A stretch of DNA of 32,938 bases from JASFTV01 sp050050615 (GTDB lineage Bacteria > Desulfobacterota > DSM-4660 > Desulfatiglandales > HGW-15). Positions within the stretch are counted from its first letter, which is position 1. Every line of letters begins with the position of its first letter. The notes under the pieces are model-generated. The model saw only the letters and a program-made list of their open reading frames with translations. It ran no database searches and was not told the DNA's origin. The translations under genes and the position numbers were made by a program. Where the stretch lies: NCBI GenBank assembly GCA_050050615.1, contig JASFTV010000004.1, forward strand, positions 1 to 32,938, given 5' to 3'. Below, piece by piece: positions 1 to 8,088 of the stretch.

Positions 1-137
1 ACCTGGTGTTTACTGCGCCTCACAAGATCAACGAGGACCCTAGGCCCGGAAAGGTCAGGGTGATCCCGACCATTCTGGAGACGCTCTCGTCTATGCACGT
101 CCTCAGCCAAGCCATATGGAGGATAAGCAGAAACTGA
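1..137 (+). CDS. C-terminal end of an unidentified protein, cut by the window edge
   Basis: Reading from base 3, this frame is open for 44 codons from the window edge to a TGA at 135-137. The residues have a protein-like composition (it opens LVFTAPHKINEDPRPGK and ends with SQAIWRISRN). A strong hairpin follows about 20 bases later, as expected after the last gene of a plus-strand unit. I do not recognise the family, and 44 codons is short enough that chance cannot be excluded. The other two plus frames are closed within about 60 bases. Confidence 0.4.
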   Translation, partial: LVFTAPHKINEDPRPGKVRVIPTILETLSSMHVLSQAIWRISRN

Positions 138-156
138 TTCGCTTCCATATTACAGG

Positions 157-180
157 TTTGGGGTGCCTTGGCACCCCAAA
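157..180. terminator. Perfect hairpin between convergent genes
   Basis: An 11-bp perfect stem (TTTGGGGTGCC paired with GGCACCCCAAA) has only two bases between its arms. It lies 20 bases after the partial plus-strand gene and 50 bases after the stop of the minus-strand permease gene. The position suits a bidirectional terminator between converging units. A long T tract is lacking on either side, so termination is inferred from position and stem strength. Confidence 0.5.
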
Positions 181-232
181 GAAAAGTGTCCTTCATCCCC
201 GTCCAAACGAATATCAGCAACCGCAGTTAAGC

Positions 233-1282
233 TTATCCTACCAACTTTTGAATCACTTGCGGACCGATTTTCCAGAAACAGATCAATGCAACAATGCAGC
301 AATAGGCCGGAACCACCACCTTCCACATTTTTTCGGGGAATATCCGGGTCGTGTAAGGCGCTGCCACAGCCGTAAACATGGTCGCAAGCATCATGGACGG
401 CAGCAGGATGTAATCAATGGTTATACCGGCAGTCAAAAGAGCGAACCAGACGATGATGGCGAAGAGGCAGACCGTACCTTCCGATATGGCTGTCACAGCC
501 AGCATGCTCTTAACCGGAACACCGGAAATAAGGCCGCCAACGGTCACCACAGGGCCGTATCCACCGCCTCCGATTCCTTTGTTAAATCCAGCTATGGCTG
601 AGAACAAGAACATCTTTTTTGGCTTATAAGGCCTCACCTTTCTACCTTGATAAAGAGATACGATACCCATCACCAGGAGCAGGATAGCCACGTAGAGCTT
701 GATCCATATTTTTGCCACCTTGAACCAAGCGTAGACCGCGGTGATTGAGAAGGCCACTGCTGCGCACCCCACTATTGCAATGACCAGCCATAGCTTGATC
801 GTTTCAGACATTGGCCTAAACTTCCATTGCACGTTTTCGAACTCTCTGTGCAGAAAGGCTCCCACAAGCCCTGCGGACATCTGCTGGATCATTACTGCGG
901 GGACGACCTGCTTTGGTGAGAAGCCTATAACCAGCAAGAGTGGCGTAATCGCCGTCCCATATCCCATGCCTGCTGAAGCATCCATAAATTCAAAGAACAG
1001 GGCAAGACCAACAACGTACCAAACAATACCCCAATTGTTCGTGCCTACCCACCCCTTCGCTTTCACATATTCGGAAGGAATCCTTTGCGTCGCTTCGAAG
1101 GGATTTCCGGCCAGCCAGCAACCTACCAAGAAAATCCCAAAGAATATGGCGACTCCCCAAAGCATCGCAACCCATTGTCTCTTCTCAGGTTTAAGGCGCT
1201 CAAATATGCTGGGTTTCTCCGACTCAACTCTTCTGGCAACCTCCCAACCCATCTCTCTCTCTCTGACTTCTTGTTCCATCAT
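233..1282 (-). CDS. TauE/SafE family membrane permease (putative sulfite/organosulfonate exporter)
   Basis: A polytopic inner-membrane protein of about 349 residues. It has a hydrophilic N-terminal stretch of about 40 residues followed by roughly eight hydrophobic segments. Two glycine-rich repeats typical of the TauE/SafE (COG0730) family are visible: one around GMGYGTAITPLLLVIGFSP and one around GIGGGGYGPVVTVGG. Known members export sulfite, sulfoacetate or similar anions, but many are uncharacterised and the substrate here is unknown. The start at 1282 is preferred because GGGAG lies five bases upstream; an in-frame ATG at 1294 is the alternative. The extended, charged N-terminus and the long loop after the first membrane segment (containing EATQRIPSEYVKAKG) are larger than in minimal members. 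No sulfur-metabolism enzyme is adjacent. Confidence 0.85.
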   Translation of the reverse strand: MMEQEVREREMGWEVARRVESEKPSIFERLKPEKRQWVAMLWGVAIFFGIFLVGCWLAGNPFEATQRIPSEYVKAKGWVGTNNWGIVWYVVGLALFFEFMDASAGMGYGTAITPLLLVIGFSPKQVVPAVMIQQMSAGLVGAFLHREFENVQWKFRPMSETIKLWLVIAIVGCAAVAFSITAVYAWFKVAKIWIKLYVAILLLVMGIVSLYQGRKVRPYKPKKMFLFSAIAGFNKGIGGGGYGPVVTVGGLISGVPVKSMLAVTAISEGTVCLFAIIVWFALLTAGITIDYILLPSMMLATMFTAVAAPYTTRIFPEKMWKVVVPAYCCIVALICFWKIGPQVIQKLVG

Positions 1283-1838
1283 CCTATCTCCCATAAACTT
1301 AACCGGTTATCATTCAGGACGACACCCTCTCCGCGCTAACACGGTGGCGGGGTCTCCTTAGGCTGAACAACCTGACAGGTTTAATGTCATTGCAAATTTT
1401 CAAGATGTGTGCCAAATGCTATGTGTGGGTTGCTCATAGTATACCCTACTCATATTACTGTCTTTTCCGGCCCCTCCCTGGGCTCAACGCTGTGTCCCAG
1501 CGTTCCGGTGTAAACGGGTGGCTGACAAGGGGTGATCATTTCAAACGACAATGATGCTGAACTTTGGATCAGCCTGCCTCGCCTCCACCTCCCCGCCATG
1601 ACATGAATGGAGCGGGGACCTGTGCGATCTGCTACCAGGGCCGGATTGAGCTGAGAAACGAATCTTTATGGACGCATGTCCAGATCCGACCCCGACAAAA
1701 TCCTTCGTCTATGACATCTCAATCAGGATTTAGTTACAAATAGGAGGAGGGGGTTAGGTTAGAATCCCGTGCTTCGCTCAAATCCGTGCGAACACGGGGA
1801 TAGGGAAAAGGGAAAGAATCGTTTGTAAGAAGAGGTCG
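1283..1838. other. Intergenic stretch of 556 bases without a gene
   Basis: This holds the upstream region of the permease gene and the downstream region of the SDR-radical SAM gene, both on the minus strand. Visible elements are a sigma-54-like box at 1398-1416, a 7-bp hairpin (AACGCTG with CAGCGTT, 1486-1504), and an interrupted stem at 1766-1798 (CCCGTG with CACGGG, plus TCGC with GCGA) that could end transcription of the fusion gene. I see no convincing coding frame. Confidence 0.5.
1398..1416 (-). promoter_or_regulatory. Weak sigma-54-like promoter upstream of the TauE permease gene
   Basis: On the minus strand TTGGCACACATCTTGAAAA has the -24 TGGCAC box and correct spacing to a -12 TTG. 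The -12 element reads TTGA rather than TTGC, so the invariant C is missing. It lies about 115 bases before the permease start. A sigma-54 activator is encoded at 11957-13360, but nothing links it to this site. Confidence 0.25.
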
Positions 1839-3722
1839 CTAAATATCGTAGAGGTAGTGGCACACTCTGCACCCTTCCGGTGCATCAGGCATGGCCTCCC
1901 TCGCAGTTTCCAGCGTCTTGTAGCGGTTAGAGGACGCACCAATCAGGCTCTCCACAATGGCGTCCTCCTGTGCTTTGACCCGATTTTGAAACCGTTCCCT
2001 GTAAAACTTGCATGTCTCGCTTTCCCACAAGCCAAGCAGGTCCTCATCCGGGAGCCGACCATAGTGCACAGACGGCATGTTGACTTCCTTGCCGATAAAC
2101 GTTGTGGGGCCACCGTAAGCAAGACTGATACAGGGTGCCACGACGCCGTCAGAGCGGATAAACAGAGAGTCCCGAGGGTCTTGTTCACAGACAGGCAGTT
2201 CACTTGGTGTGAAAGGGAAAGCTGTCGTCTGAACCTTCAGCTTCTTGGCGAGGCGACGTGCCTTGGCCAAGGACTTTTCCAGGCGCCGCACCTCCTTGGT
2301 CTCCTCCGTGGCGAAAAGGCCGAAGCGCTTGCCGTGCTCACCACGAATAACGTCGCATTGCTTGAAGTTCACCTGATCAACGCCCAAACGGGCGGCCAGT
2401 CTTACGATTTCCTCAACCTGGTGGAAGTTCATAGACATCAAGACAAAGTTGATCATGGTTTTCGGAACTTTACCGGCACGAAGTGCAGCGATGTGCCCCA
2501 CGTTTTCACATACCTTCTCAAAGTTGGAGTTTTTTCGTATCTCCTCATACGTCTCGGCCGTGGCACCATCCATGGAAATACCGATCCAGTCCAACCCGGC
2601 AGCGATAAGCTGTCGTGCAGTTTTTTTCTTTAGCAGGAGGCCGTTGGTCAAAAATCCCGTCTCACAGCCAGCCGCTTTCGCCTCCCCAATCCATTCCACC
2701 AGCCTGGGTTGGAGCAAAGCTTCCCCGCCTCCGCTGAAGTCTACGGATCGAACGTCCGTGAGATAGGGACGGATGGCTTCCCAAATTTCCTGCGACATGA
2801 TGCCCCGGGCTCCCACTTCACTTCTGACCCCCTTCCATGGACACATGACGCATTCGAGATTACAGGCCATAGCCGACTCGACTTGAAACAATCGCCATCG
2901 TCTTTTCTTGAGGGATTTGACCTTAACCACCTTGTCCCGTATGGGTGCGAGACGTCGCTCCACATATTTGGGCCAGATCAGGGACGCAGCGGAAAGCCAC
3001 CTTCCCTGCCTTTCCAGCCAGACCTCTCCCGGTGGCCCCTCAGCAGCTTCAAGGACCTGCTCCGCGATGTCGTACCTGGGCAGGCCGCAATGGTCGGTTG
3101 GGCACAGGCCAGGGCGTTCTTCTTCGCGCAAGGCATTTTCTTCGAAGGAGGTATCCGCCGTACCCGGGTACACATTGATGATATCGATTCCTGCCGGCTC
3201 GAGCTCCAGACGCATGGTATTGGCCATCACCGCCAGGGCTGATTTGCTTCCGCCATACACGCCTACCGTTGGAATGGGAACCCGACCGGCGCAAGAGACG
3301 ACGTTGATGATTCGTCCGCCACCCCTGGCCTTCATCTGGGGAACGAGCCCTCTAATAAGGGCCATGGGTCCAAAGGTGTTCACCTCGTAAAGGTGGCGGA
3401 TATTTTCTTCCTTTGCCTCCTCCATCAGGGCGAAGTAGCCGATACCGGCGTTATTGAAGAGGACGTCGATGTAACCCATAGCCGCAATAGCCCTTTTGGC
3501 CAGCTCCTCCGCATCTCCCGGTTTGGACAGATCAGCCGTCAGCGGCACAGCGCGAGCGGATTCAGGCAGCGTGGAGATGAGTTCATTCAACGCCTTCATC
3601 GATCTGGCGGTAACGACCAGATGGGCATCCATTTCGGCCAGATTCCTGACCAGGGCTGACCCCAGGCCGCCCGTAGCTCCGGTCACAAGGACATGTTTCC
3701 CGCTAAATGAGTATTTTTCCAT
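1839..3722 (-). CDS. Short-chain dehydrogenase/reductase fused to a radical SAM-SPASM domain
   Basis: A 627-residue two-enzyme fusion. Residues 1-250 are a classical SDR: TGATGGLG nucleotide-binding motif (14-21), NNAG (about 91-94), and the catalytic Y156-x3-K160. A basic linker of about 30 residues follows. Residues 280-627 are a radical SAM domain with C287-x3-C291-x2-C294 for the SAM-binding 4Fe-4S cluster and a GGGE motif near 331-334. The C-terminal cysteines (about 512, 531, 571, 618 and 621) fit a SPASM-type domain that carries auxiliary clusters. SPASM enzymes often modify peptides or proteins, while SDRs reduce or oxidise carbonyls and alcohols with NAD(P). The actual substrate is unknown. 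The ATG at 3722 after GGAAAGGG is preferred over a GTG at 3740. The gene stands alone on the minus strand. The reading frame is continuous, so the fusion is not an assembly of two genes. Confidence 0.85.
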   Translation of the reverse strand: MEKYSFSGKHVLVTGATGGLGSALVRNLAEMDAHLVVTARSMKALNELISTLPESARAVPLTADLSKPGDAEELAKRAIAAMGYIDVLFNNAGIGYFALMEEAKEENIRHLYEVNTFGPMALIRGLVPQMKARGGGRIINVVSCAGRVPIPTVGVYGGSKSALAVMANTMRLELEPAGIDIINVYPGTADTSFEENALREEERPGLCPTDHCGLPRYDIAEQVLEAAEGPPGEVWLERQGRWLSAASLIWPKYVERRLAPIRDKVVKVKSLKKRRWRLFQVESAMACNLECVMCPWKGVRSEVGARGIMSQEIWEAIRPYLTDVRSVDFSGGGEALLQPRLVEWIGEAKAAGCETGFLTNGLLLKKKTARQLIAAGLDWIGISMDGATAETYEEIRKNSNFEKVCENVGHIAALRAGKVPKTMINFVLMSMNFHQVEEIVRLAARLGVDQVNFKQCDVIRGEHGKRFGLFATEETKEVRRLEKSLAKARRLAKKLKVQTTAFPFTPSELPVCEQDPRDSLFIRSDGVVAPCISLAYGGPTTFIGKEVNMPSVHYGRLPDEDLLGLWESETCKFYRERFQNRVKAQEDAIVESLIGASSNRYKTLETAREAMPDAPEGCRVCHYLYDI

Positions 3723-4230
3723 AAATCCCTTTCCGATCACCTGAAGTCACCATACGGAGATCATTTAACCGCGTTTAACTTAACCATTTTCTTTCTCACG
3801 CGCAACTTCCTTTTCTTTATGGGAGCACCGAAGCAAGCGATCAACCCGGCATCTGCAGTGAGCTCCAAAACATTTCCCTAAAGAGCGCGCTTTTTAGTTT
3901 GTCGCCTTCTCATTGACATCAAGCCTGTTTTCCTTTACCTTTTCTCCCATACGTGTGGTATCGTTCTCGTGTCCTGAGTCACAAAGGCGTTCCCTAAATA
4001 CTTTGACCCTGCTACACCGGCTTTTTGTCGACGGATTTGTGTTTCAGGACGCAAGCCTTCTGTATCGCAAATAACTTGACAACCTTCAATCGCAGCGGGG
4101 GCCGTCATTGTTATTTGGATAAGTTATTTGTGTTACAACACAATAGGAAATTTTAAGCTTTTTCACATCCTGGACAAAGTGGGATCCTCTTCTTATCCAC
4201 CAAAATCTATCACAACGTCAGCCGCACATC
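3723..4230. other. Intergenic stretch with promoter-like, palindromic and MITE elements
   Basis: This separates the divergently transcribed fusion gene and the first unknown-family gene. It contains a 20-bp near-perfect palindrome (CTAAAGAGCG with CGCTTTTTAG, 3878-3897), a TTGACA-N17-TACCTT promoter-like pair (3913-3941) pointing toward the plus-strand gene, and a 77-bp MITE-like element (4061-4137). No coding frame is convincing. Confidence 0.5.
4061..4137 (+). repeat. MITE-like element, shortest copy (77 bp)
   Basis: The left end TGTATCGCAAATAACTT and the right end AAGTTATTTGTGTTACA are near-perfect inverted copies of each other. The same ends bound the 300-bp element at 30118-30417. Here the outer left arm (through CGCAGCGGGGGCCGTC) joins directly to the outer right arm (CATTG...ATTTGGATAAG), so everything internal is deleted. 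The element lies about 95 bases upstream of the gene at 4231 and would form a long hairpin in its leader. Confidence 0.75.
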
Positions 4231-4836
4231 ATGGGAAATTCCCGGGTTATTTGGAATCACGAAACAAAAGAGGCGAATAAGATAGCCCGAACGCTTATCG
4301 ATGCAAACAGGGAGAGGTCGTGGTGGATGATTATCCTCCTCCCGCTTTTTCTTGTCGACACCATTCGCTACAAGAAAGACCTTTTCTTAACACGTAAAAA
4401 CTTTCTTTTTACAAGGCGACTGGCCTTCAATGCAGCAAAGGAGATTTTTCGAGGCGAGCATCACGGGACACAAATGCGCTTGATAGAAGTCAAGACTAAG
4501 GAGATCTTAGACAGGCAGAAAAAGGGGTACTACACGGAAAAGGTCCGGCGCAAGCAATTGCACGAGATTGAGTTGCTCATCGAACATTACCTGAAGCTCC
4601 TCAAGTCAGACAAAAATAGCTACGAAGAGATGATAAGAGTGACCTATGGATCCAAACAAAACTATTTATCCTTCCTCAACAAACTTCAAAAAGCAGAACA
4701 AGAGGTGCTCCAGGCGGCTATCAAGACCATGAGTAAAGGGAGCAAGCATGAACGGCTCACGTGGTTTGGCAAAGTAGGGCGGGCGTTCAAGCAAGCCAGG
4801 ATGGAGGAAGCGGAAGAGATATTCGCTGATGGATGA
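4231..4836 (+). CDS. Unknown-family protein, paralog A (membrane-anchored, helical)
   Basis: A 201-residue protein that I cannot assign to a named family. It is homologous to the products of 6648-7274 and 7295-7876. A single hydrophobic segment (about 31-45, starting WWMIILLPLF) is followed by a basic stretch, a shared FTRRLAFNAAKEI block (60-72), and a charged helical region holding the family motif LLIEHYLKLL (115-124), then a Y-x4-Y spaced region and AEQEV (155-159). The most likely topology is an N-terminal membrane anchor with a cytoplasmic helical domain. No catalytic or metal-binding pattern is obvious. It shares its strand with the hydrolase gene 123 bases downstream. The ribosome binding site is weak, and a MITE-like repeat sits in the upstream region. 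Confidence 0.8.
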   Translation: MGNSRVIWNHETKEANKIARTLIDANRERSWWMIILLPLFLVDTIRYKKDLFLTRKNFLFTRRLAFNAAKEIFRGEHHGTQMRLIEVKTKEILDRQKKGYYTEKVRRKQLHEIELLIEHYLKLLKSDKNSYEEMIRVTYGSKQNYLSFLNKLQKAEQEVLQAAIKTMSKGSKHERLTWFGKVGRAFKQARMEEAEEIFADG

Positions 4837-4959
4837 TAGCTTCGGTCAATTCCATTTTGAGTTGCAGGACCGGAGGGGGTGATGGAGCGCGGACATAGTG
4901 AACCGCTATGCTTCTGAACTCTTCCACTCATAATTCAAAACCAAAGGGAAGGAAACAAC

Positions 4960-5802
4960 ATGCCTTTTGTCGACTTGGAGGATGGCAGGCTTTACTATGA
5001 GAGCACCGGTCAGGGCCATCCCCTTGTGCTCATTCATGGGGCATGGGCCTCTCAGCAATGGTGGCGGTGGCAGATCCCGGCGTTGTCTCGTTACTATCAC
5101 GTTGTAAGCCTGGACGTGAGGGGCCACGGGCAGTCCAGCCCGCTAGAAGGGACCTATTCCGTTTTTGGATTTGCAAGGGATCTGGACGCTTTTCTCCAAA
5201 AGGTCGGGATTGATGAGGTCGCTCTGGTCGGATGGTCGATGGGAGGCATTGTGTCCATACAATATTGTTTGGATCACCCCTCAATCGTTAAGGCCTTGAT
5301 TCTCATCGCCACCAGAGGCCACCGGAATCCCAAATACAAGCTGAGGATCATCCTCCAGTATCTCCAGGCCCGGCTCCATCTCTTGACGGACCTCGCCGCA
5401 CCGCGGAAATACGACAAAGAGAGTCAAAGATTCCCGAGCGAAAAAGCAGGCTGGCTCGAAAGGGAAGCAAGGAACATGCTTTCACCCACGGCTCCAAAGG
5501 AAGTGATGGATTGGGTGATGGCTGATATCACCCAGCATCCCAGGGAAAATTACTTCGAAGTGGCCAGAAGTCTCTGGAACTGGGAAGCCGGTGAGGCGCT
5601 CAAAAAAATCACCGTACCCACATTGGTCATGGTCGGCGATAAAGATCGTTGGACTCCCCCTCGTTTTTCCCGTCTCCTTCATGCCGCAATACCCGATTCC
5701 AGACTGTATATCGTGGAAAATGCCGGTCACTGCTTACCTCTTGAGCGCCCTGATCTGGTCAATGCAGAAATAGTCCGTTTTCTCAAGGGGTCGGGTTATT
5801 AG
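4960..5802 (+). CDS. Alpha/beta-fold hydrolase with intact catalytic triad
   Basis: A 280-residue soluble serine hydrolase of the alpha/beta superfamily. The oxyanion-hole motif HGAW (26-29), the nucleophile elbow GWSMGG with S93, the acid D229 in GDKDRW, and H257 in AGHCLP are all present and correctly spaced. A lid region lies between about 125 and 205. Superfamily members cleave esters, amides, C-C bonds or halides, so the substrate cannot be named. AAGGA lies about seven bases before the ATG. The gene follows the unknown-family gene and converges on the acyltransferase gene with only 13 bases between them. It is an active-site-complete contrast to the altered hydrolase-fold protein at 21599-22399. 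Confidence 0.85.
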   Translation: MPFVDLEDGRLYYESTGQGHPLVLIHGAWASQQWWRWQIPALSRYYHVVSLDVRGHGQSSPLEGTYSVFGFARDLDAFLQKVGIDEVALVGWSMGGIVSIQYCLDHPSIVKALILIATRGHRNPKYKLRIILQYLQARLHLLTDLAAPRKYDKESQRFPSEKAGWLEREARNMLSPTAPKEVMDWVMADITQHPRENYFEVARSLWNWEAGEALKKITVPTLVMVGDKDRWTPPRFSRLLHAAIPDSRLYIVENAGHCLPLERPDLVNAEIVRFLKGSGY

Positions 5803-5815
5803 GCCATCCTCCCTG

Positions 5816-6640
5816 TCAAAGCTTGTCCACCAGTCCGCCCATCTCAAATGGCTTCCTGGTAGCCATGGCAGAGGCATAAGTGAGAAAAGGTGTTCCGCCC
5901 CACTTCTCTTTGAAACGACGAATACCCGGGTGTACGCCCAGTCCGAGGTTCAGAGCGTTCTTTCCGTCGGCTCGGGCAAGGCCTATCATTTCCCGGAGAA
6001 GAAGGTCGGATGCGCCGGGGACATGCTCTTTCTCAGCTCGGAAATTGAAAAGATAGAAGGCGTAACGGGCGGATCCCATGTCCACAATGCTAAAGGCGAC
6101 CAAAACATCCCCTTTTCTCGCTTCAAGGAGATGCGTCGTCCTTGAGCGCTTTAGATAACGCGGAATACCCTTGAAAATCTCTTTTTGCTCTCGCGACAGC
6201 GCATGGGAAGAGAGAAAGGCCTTAACCAGCTCTTGGTGTTCTCTGCCAAGTGCGCCCTCTTTCACCTCAAGCTCCCTGCTGGCTCGGCGCACCATATACG
6301 CCACCTCCGGATCCAATCGTTCCACACCGAGGTCAAGGCGGTAGTAACTGTCTTGGGGTTGCCCCTCATAGGTCTCCGCCGGCAGCCAGATTTCAGGTGC
6401 AATGATGGCTACGGTGGATGGGCGGAAGCGCTCACAGGCCTCCTGGTAAGCCCTTTGGGGGTCACTCGTCTTGCCTTTTAGAGGATAACCAATGAAGAGG
6501 AGGTGACTTCTCCGAGTAAAGCAGAGATAGTCGTCCAAAAGGTGGGCTTTTCCGCCGGATACCGCCTCCACATAATCCGGGAGATGCTCCGGCAAATAGG
6601 CATACTCATACACCAGGCGGCGTTCTTCTTTGTTCAACAT
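5816..6640 (-). CDS. GNAT/FemAB-like acyltransferase domain protein
   Basis: A 274-residue protein. Its second half (about 165-260) looks like an N-acyltransferase fold: a strand-rich stretch containing DVLVAFSIVDMGSARYAFY, then a helix PGASDLLLREMIGLARADG, and the closing HPGIRRFKEKWGG (237-249) typical of GNAT and FemAB-type transferases that end with a lone Trp-Gly. The N-terminal half (1-160) is not recognised. Such enzymes move acyl or aminoacyl groups to amines, lipids or peptides. It starts seven bases after the stop of the upstream unknown-family gene, so it is almost certainly co-transcribed with both minus-strand paralogs. The specific reaction is unknown. Confidence 0.65.
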   Translation of the reverse strand: MLNKEERRLVYEYAYLPEHLPDYVEAVSGGKAHLLDDYLCFTRRSHLLFIGYPLKGKTSDPQRAYQEACERFRPSTVAIIAPEIWLPAETYEGQPQDSYYRLDLGVERLDPEVAYMVRRASRELEVKEGALGREHQELVKAFLSSHALSREQKEIFKGIPRYLKRSRTTHLLEARKGDVLVAFSIVDMGSARYAFYLFNFRAEKEHVPGASDLLLREMIGLARADGKNALNLGLGVHPGIRRFKEKWGGTPFLTYASAMATRKPFEMGGLVDKL

Positions 6641-6647
6641 TCCAGCG

Positions 6648-7274
6648 TCAGTGGGTGGTTTGAAAAATCCTTCGGGCCACCGCCATCCTTATTCTATCGG
6701 TGGCTTCTTCCAAGGTCGAGACCGTTTCAGCGTCCGCCCGGCTCCCCAAGGTCTGCTCCGCCGCCTGACTGACCTCTTTTTCAGCATCTCTAAGTTGCGC
6801 CAGAAAAGTCATATAGGCTTCAGGGCGTTGATACGCATTCATGACTAACGAGGCATAATCCCCGCCATCCACTTGAAGGAGCTTATGATAGTGATCGATG
6901 AGTAGATTTATTTCTTTCAACTGCTTCGTGCGAATATGCTCGGAGTAAATCCCGTTCTCAACGGAGGAAAGTAAACCGCGGGTTTTTTCCTCAATGGGCG
7001 CCAGGACCGCATCCCTGCTCTCCCCCCTTCTCACCATGTCAAGGGCCGCCTCAAGAGCCAATTCCTTGGTGAATAGAAGGTTCTTGACCAGGACCTCCTT
7101 TTCACCCTTGGATTTGAGCAGATTAAGAATGAGCAGTACGGGAATCATCACCTCCCATACGGATAAAGGCTTTGGTTTGATCAATGCCCTGGCCACCGAG
7201 TTAGCCCATGCCTTTTCCTGCTTCAAGACCGCCTTGTACTTCTCATCCAGTGCTGTTTTTGGAGCCCCGCCCAT
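6648..7274 (-). CDS. Unknown-family protein, paralog B (membrane-anchored, helical)
   Basis: A 208-residue relative of the products of 4231-4836 and 7295-7876. It shares the hydrophobic segment VWEVMIPVLLILNLL (39-53), the block LLFTKELALEAALDM (66-80), the motif LLIDHYHKLL (124-133), a spaced pair of Tyr residues, and AEKEVSQAA further on. It is the middle gene of a tight minus-strand unit: 20 bases separate it from paralog C upstream and seven bases from the acyltransferase downstream. AAGGT lies about seven bases before its ATG. No enzymatic motif is visible. A membrane-associated structural or scaffold role is possible but is only inferred from topology. Confidence 0.8.
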   Translation of the reverse strand: MGGAPKTALDEKYKAVLKQEKAWANSVARALIKPKPLSVWEVMIPVLLILNLLKSKGEKEVLVKNLLFTKELALEAALDMVRRGESRDAVLAPIEEKTRGLLSSVENGIYSEHIRTKQLKEINLLIDHYHKLLQVDGGDYASLVMNAYQRPEAYMTFLAQLRDAEKEVSQAAEQTLGSRADAETVSTLEEATDRIRMAVARRIFQTTH

Positions 7275-7294
7275 ATTCGACCTTATCTCTACCT

Positions 7295-7876
7295 CTAGAA
7301 GATTCGAGCCACAGTCTTTTTCCTCAATTTATCCACTTGCTCTTGTTCTGCCAGGATTTTCTCCCGGAGCGGCTCCGTCTCACCCAAGCTCTCAACCATG
7401 GCTTTGTCCACCTGCTTTTCCGCCGAGGTCAGCTGAGATAAGTAGGTCTCGTAGTTGTAGCGGTTGAAATAGACATTCCTGACCAGATCGTCGTAAGTCT
7501 CTCCCTGGGCACTGAGTAGTTTGTCATAGTGATCGATAAGCAGCTTGACCACCTCCACCTGACTCAGATGAAGAGCCTCGGAGTAGAGATTCAAAGAATT
7601 CAGCCACGCCTTGATCTCCTTTTCAGCTTCCAAAAGTGCCTTCTCTCTTGGCTCACCGTCCCTTATCTCCTGAGCCGACTCCATGGCAACCTTCCTGGGA
7701 AACATAAAATGTTTGGTGTACTGGCGAATGATGCTGCTCCTTCTCAAGAAATCGAAGATAAACATGAAGGGGATCATGTAGTGCCATACCGTCAGAGGTC
7801 TCGTCGTAATGACCCCGAGAGCGACCTGTCTGGCAAAAATCTCCTCAGCGGATAAAATCCTGTTAAACTTTTTCAT
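7295..7876 (-). CDS. Unknown-family protein, paralog C (membrane-anchored, helical)
   Basis: The first gene of the minus-strand unit and a third member of the family, 193 residues long. It carries the hydrophobic block VWHYMIPFMFIFDFL (30-44), FPRKVAMESAQEI (59-71), the signature LLIDHYDKLL (112-121), a Tyr-rich segment, and AEKQV. The ATG at 7876 is chosen because AGGAGAGG lies five bases upstream; an upstream in-frame start at 7927 has no such site. It differs from paralogs A and B over most of its length, so the duplications are old. Function is unknown. Confidence 0.8.
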   Translation of the reverse strand: MKKFNRILSAEEIFARQVALGVITTRPLTVWHYMIPFMFIFDFLRRSSIIRQYTKHFMFPRKVAMESAQEIRDGEPREKALLEAEKEIKAWLNSLNLYSEALHLSQVEVVKLLIDHYDKLLSAQGETYDDLVRNVYFNRYNYETYLSQLTSAEKQVDKAMVESLGETEPLREKILAEQEQVDKLRKKTVARIF

Positions 7877-8040
7877 CGCAGCCTCTCCTGATACAGACTT
7901 ATAACACCCCCATCCGCGACCTGTCAATGTCCCCTATCCAATGGGGACGGCTCCACTTCAAGGCGTGCGGTCTGCCATGCCGCGCCGGGGCTTCAATTTC
8001 TAAGGAGAGGGTTGGGAACTCTATGTTTTCAGGAAAGCAA

Positions 8041-8073
8041 AGGGAGGCCGCTCCTTAACAGAGCGCCCTCCCT
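8041..8073 (-). terminator. Hairpin terminator downstream of the YeiH-type permease gene
   Basis: On the minus strand AGGGAGG...GCTC pairs with GAGC...CCTCCCT, a stem of about 11 bp with a two-base internal mismatch and a seven-base loop. It is followed by a moderately T-rich run and begins about 16 bases after the stop codon at 8089. The position and stem fit an intrinsic terminator. Confidence 0.55.
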
Positions 8074-8088
8074 TCCTTCTTGTAGAGG

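Noticed and set aside
741..1361. A 206-codon plus-strand frame opposite the TauE-type permease gene
   Set aside because: It mirrors membrane-segment codons of the real gene and lacks any family similarity.
1857..2633. A 258-codon plus-strand frame opposite the radical SAM domain
   Set aside because: The minus strand encodes conserved Cys clusters and a complete fold. The plus frame has no recognisable domain or ribosome binding site.
4076..4104. TTGACA inside the shortest MITE-like copy as an outward promoter
   Set aside because: No acceptable -10 box lies 15-19 bases downstream; that position is G/C-rich.
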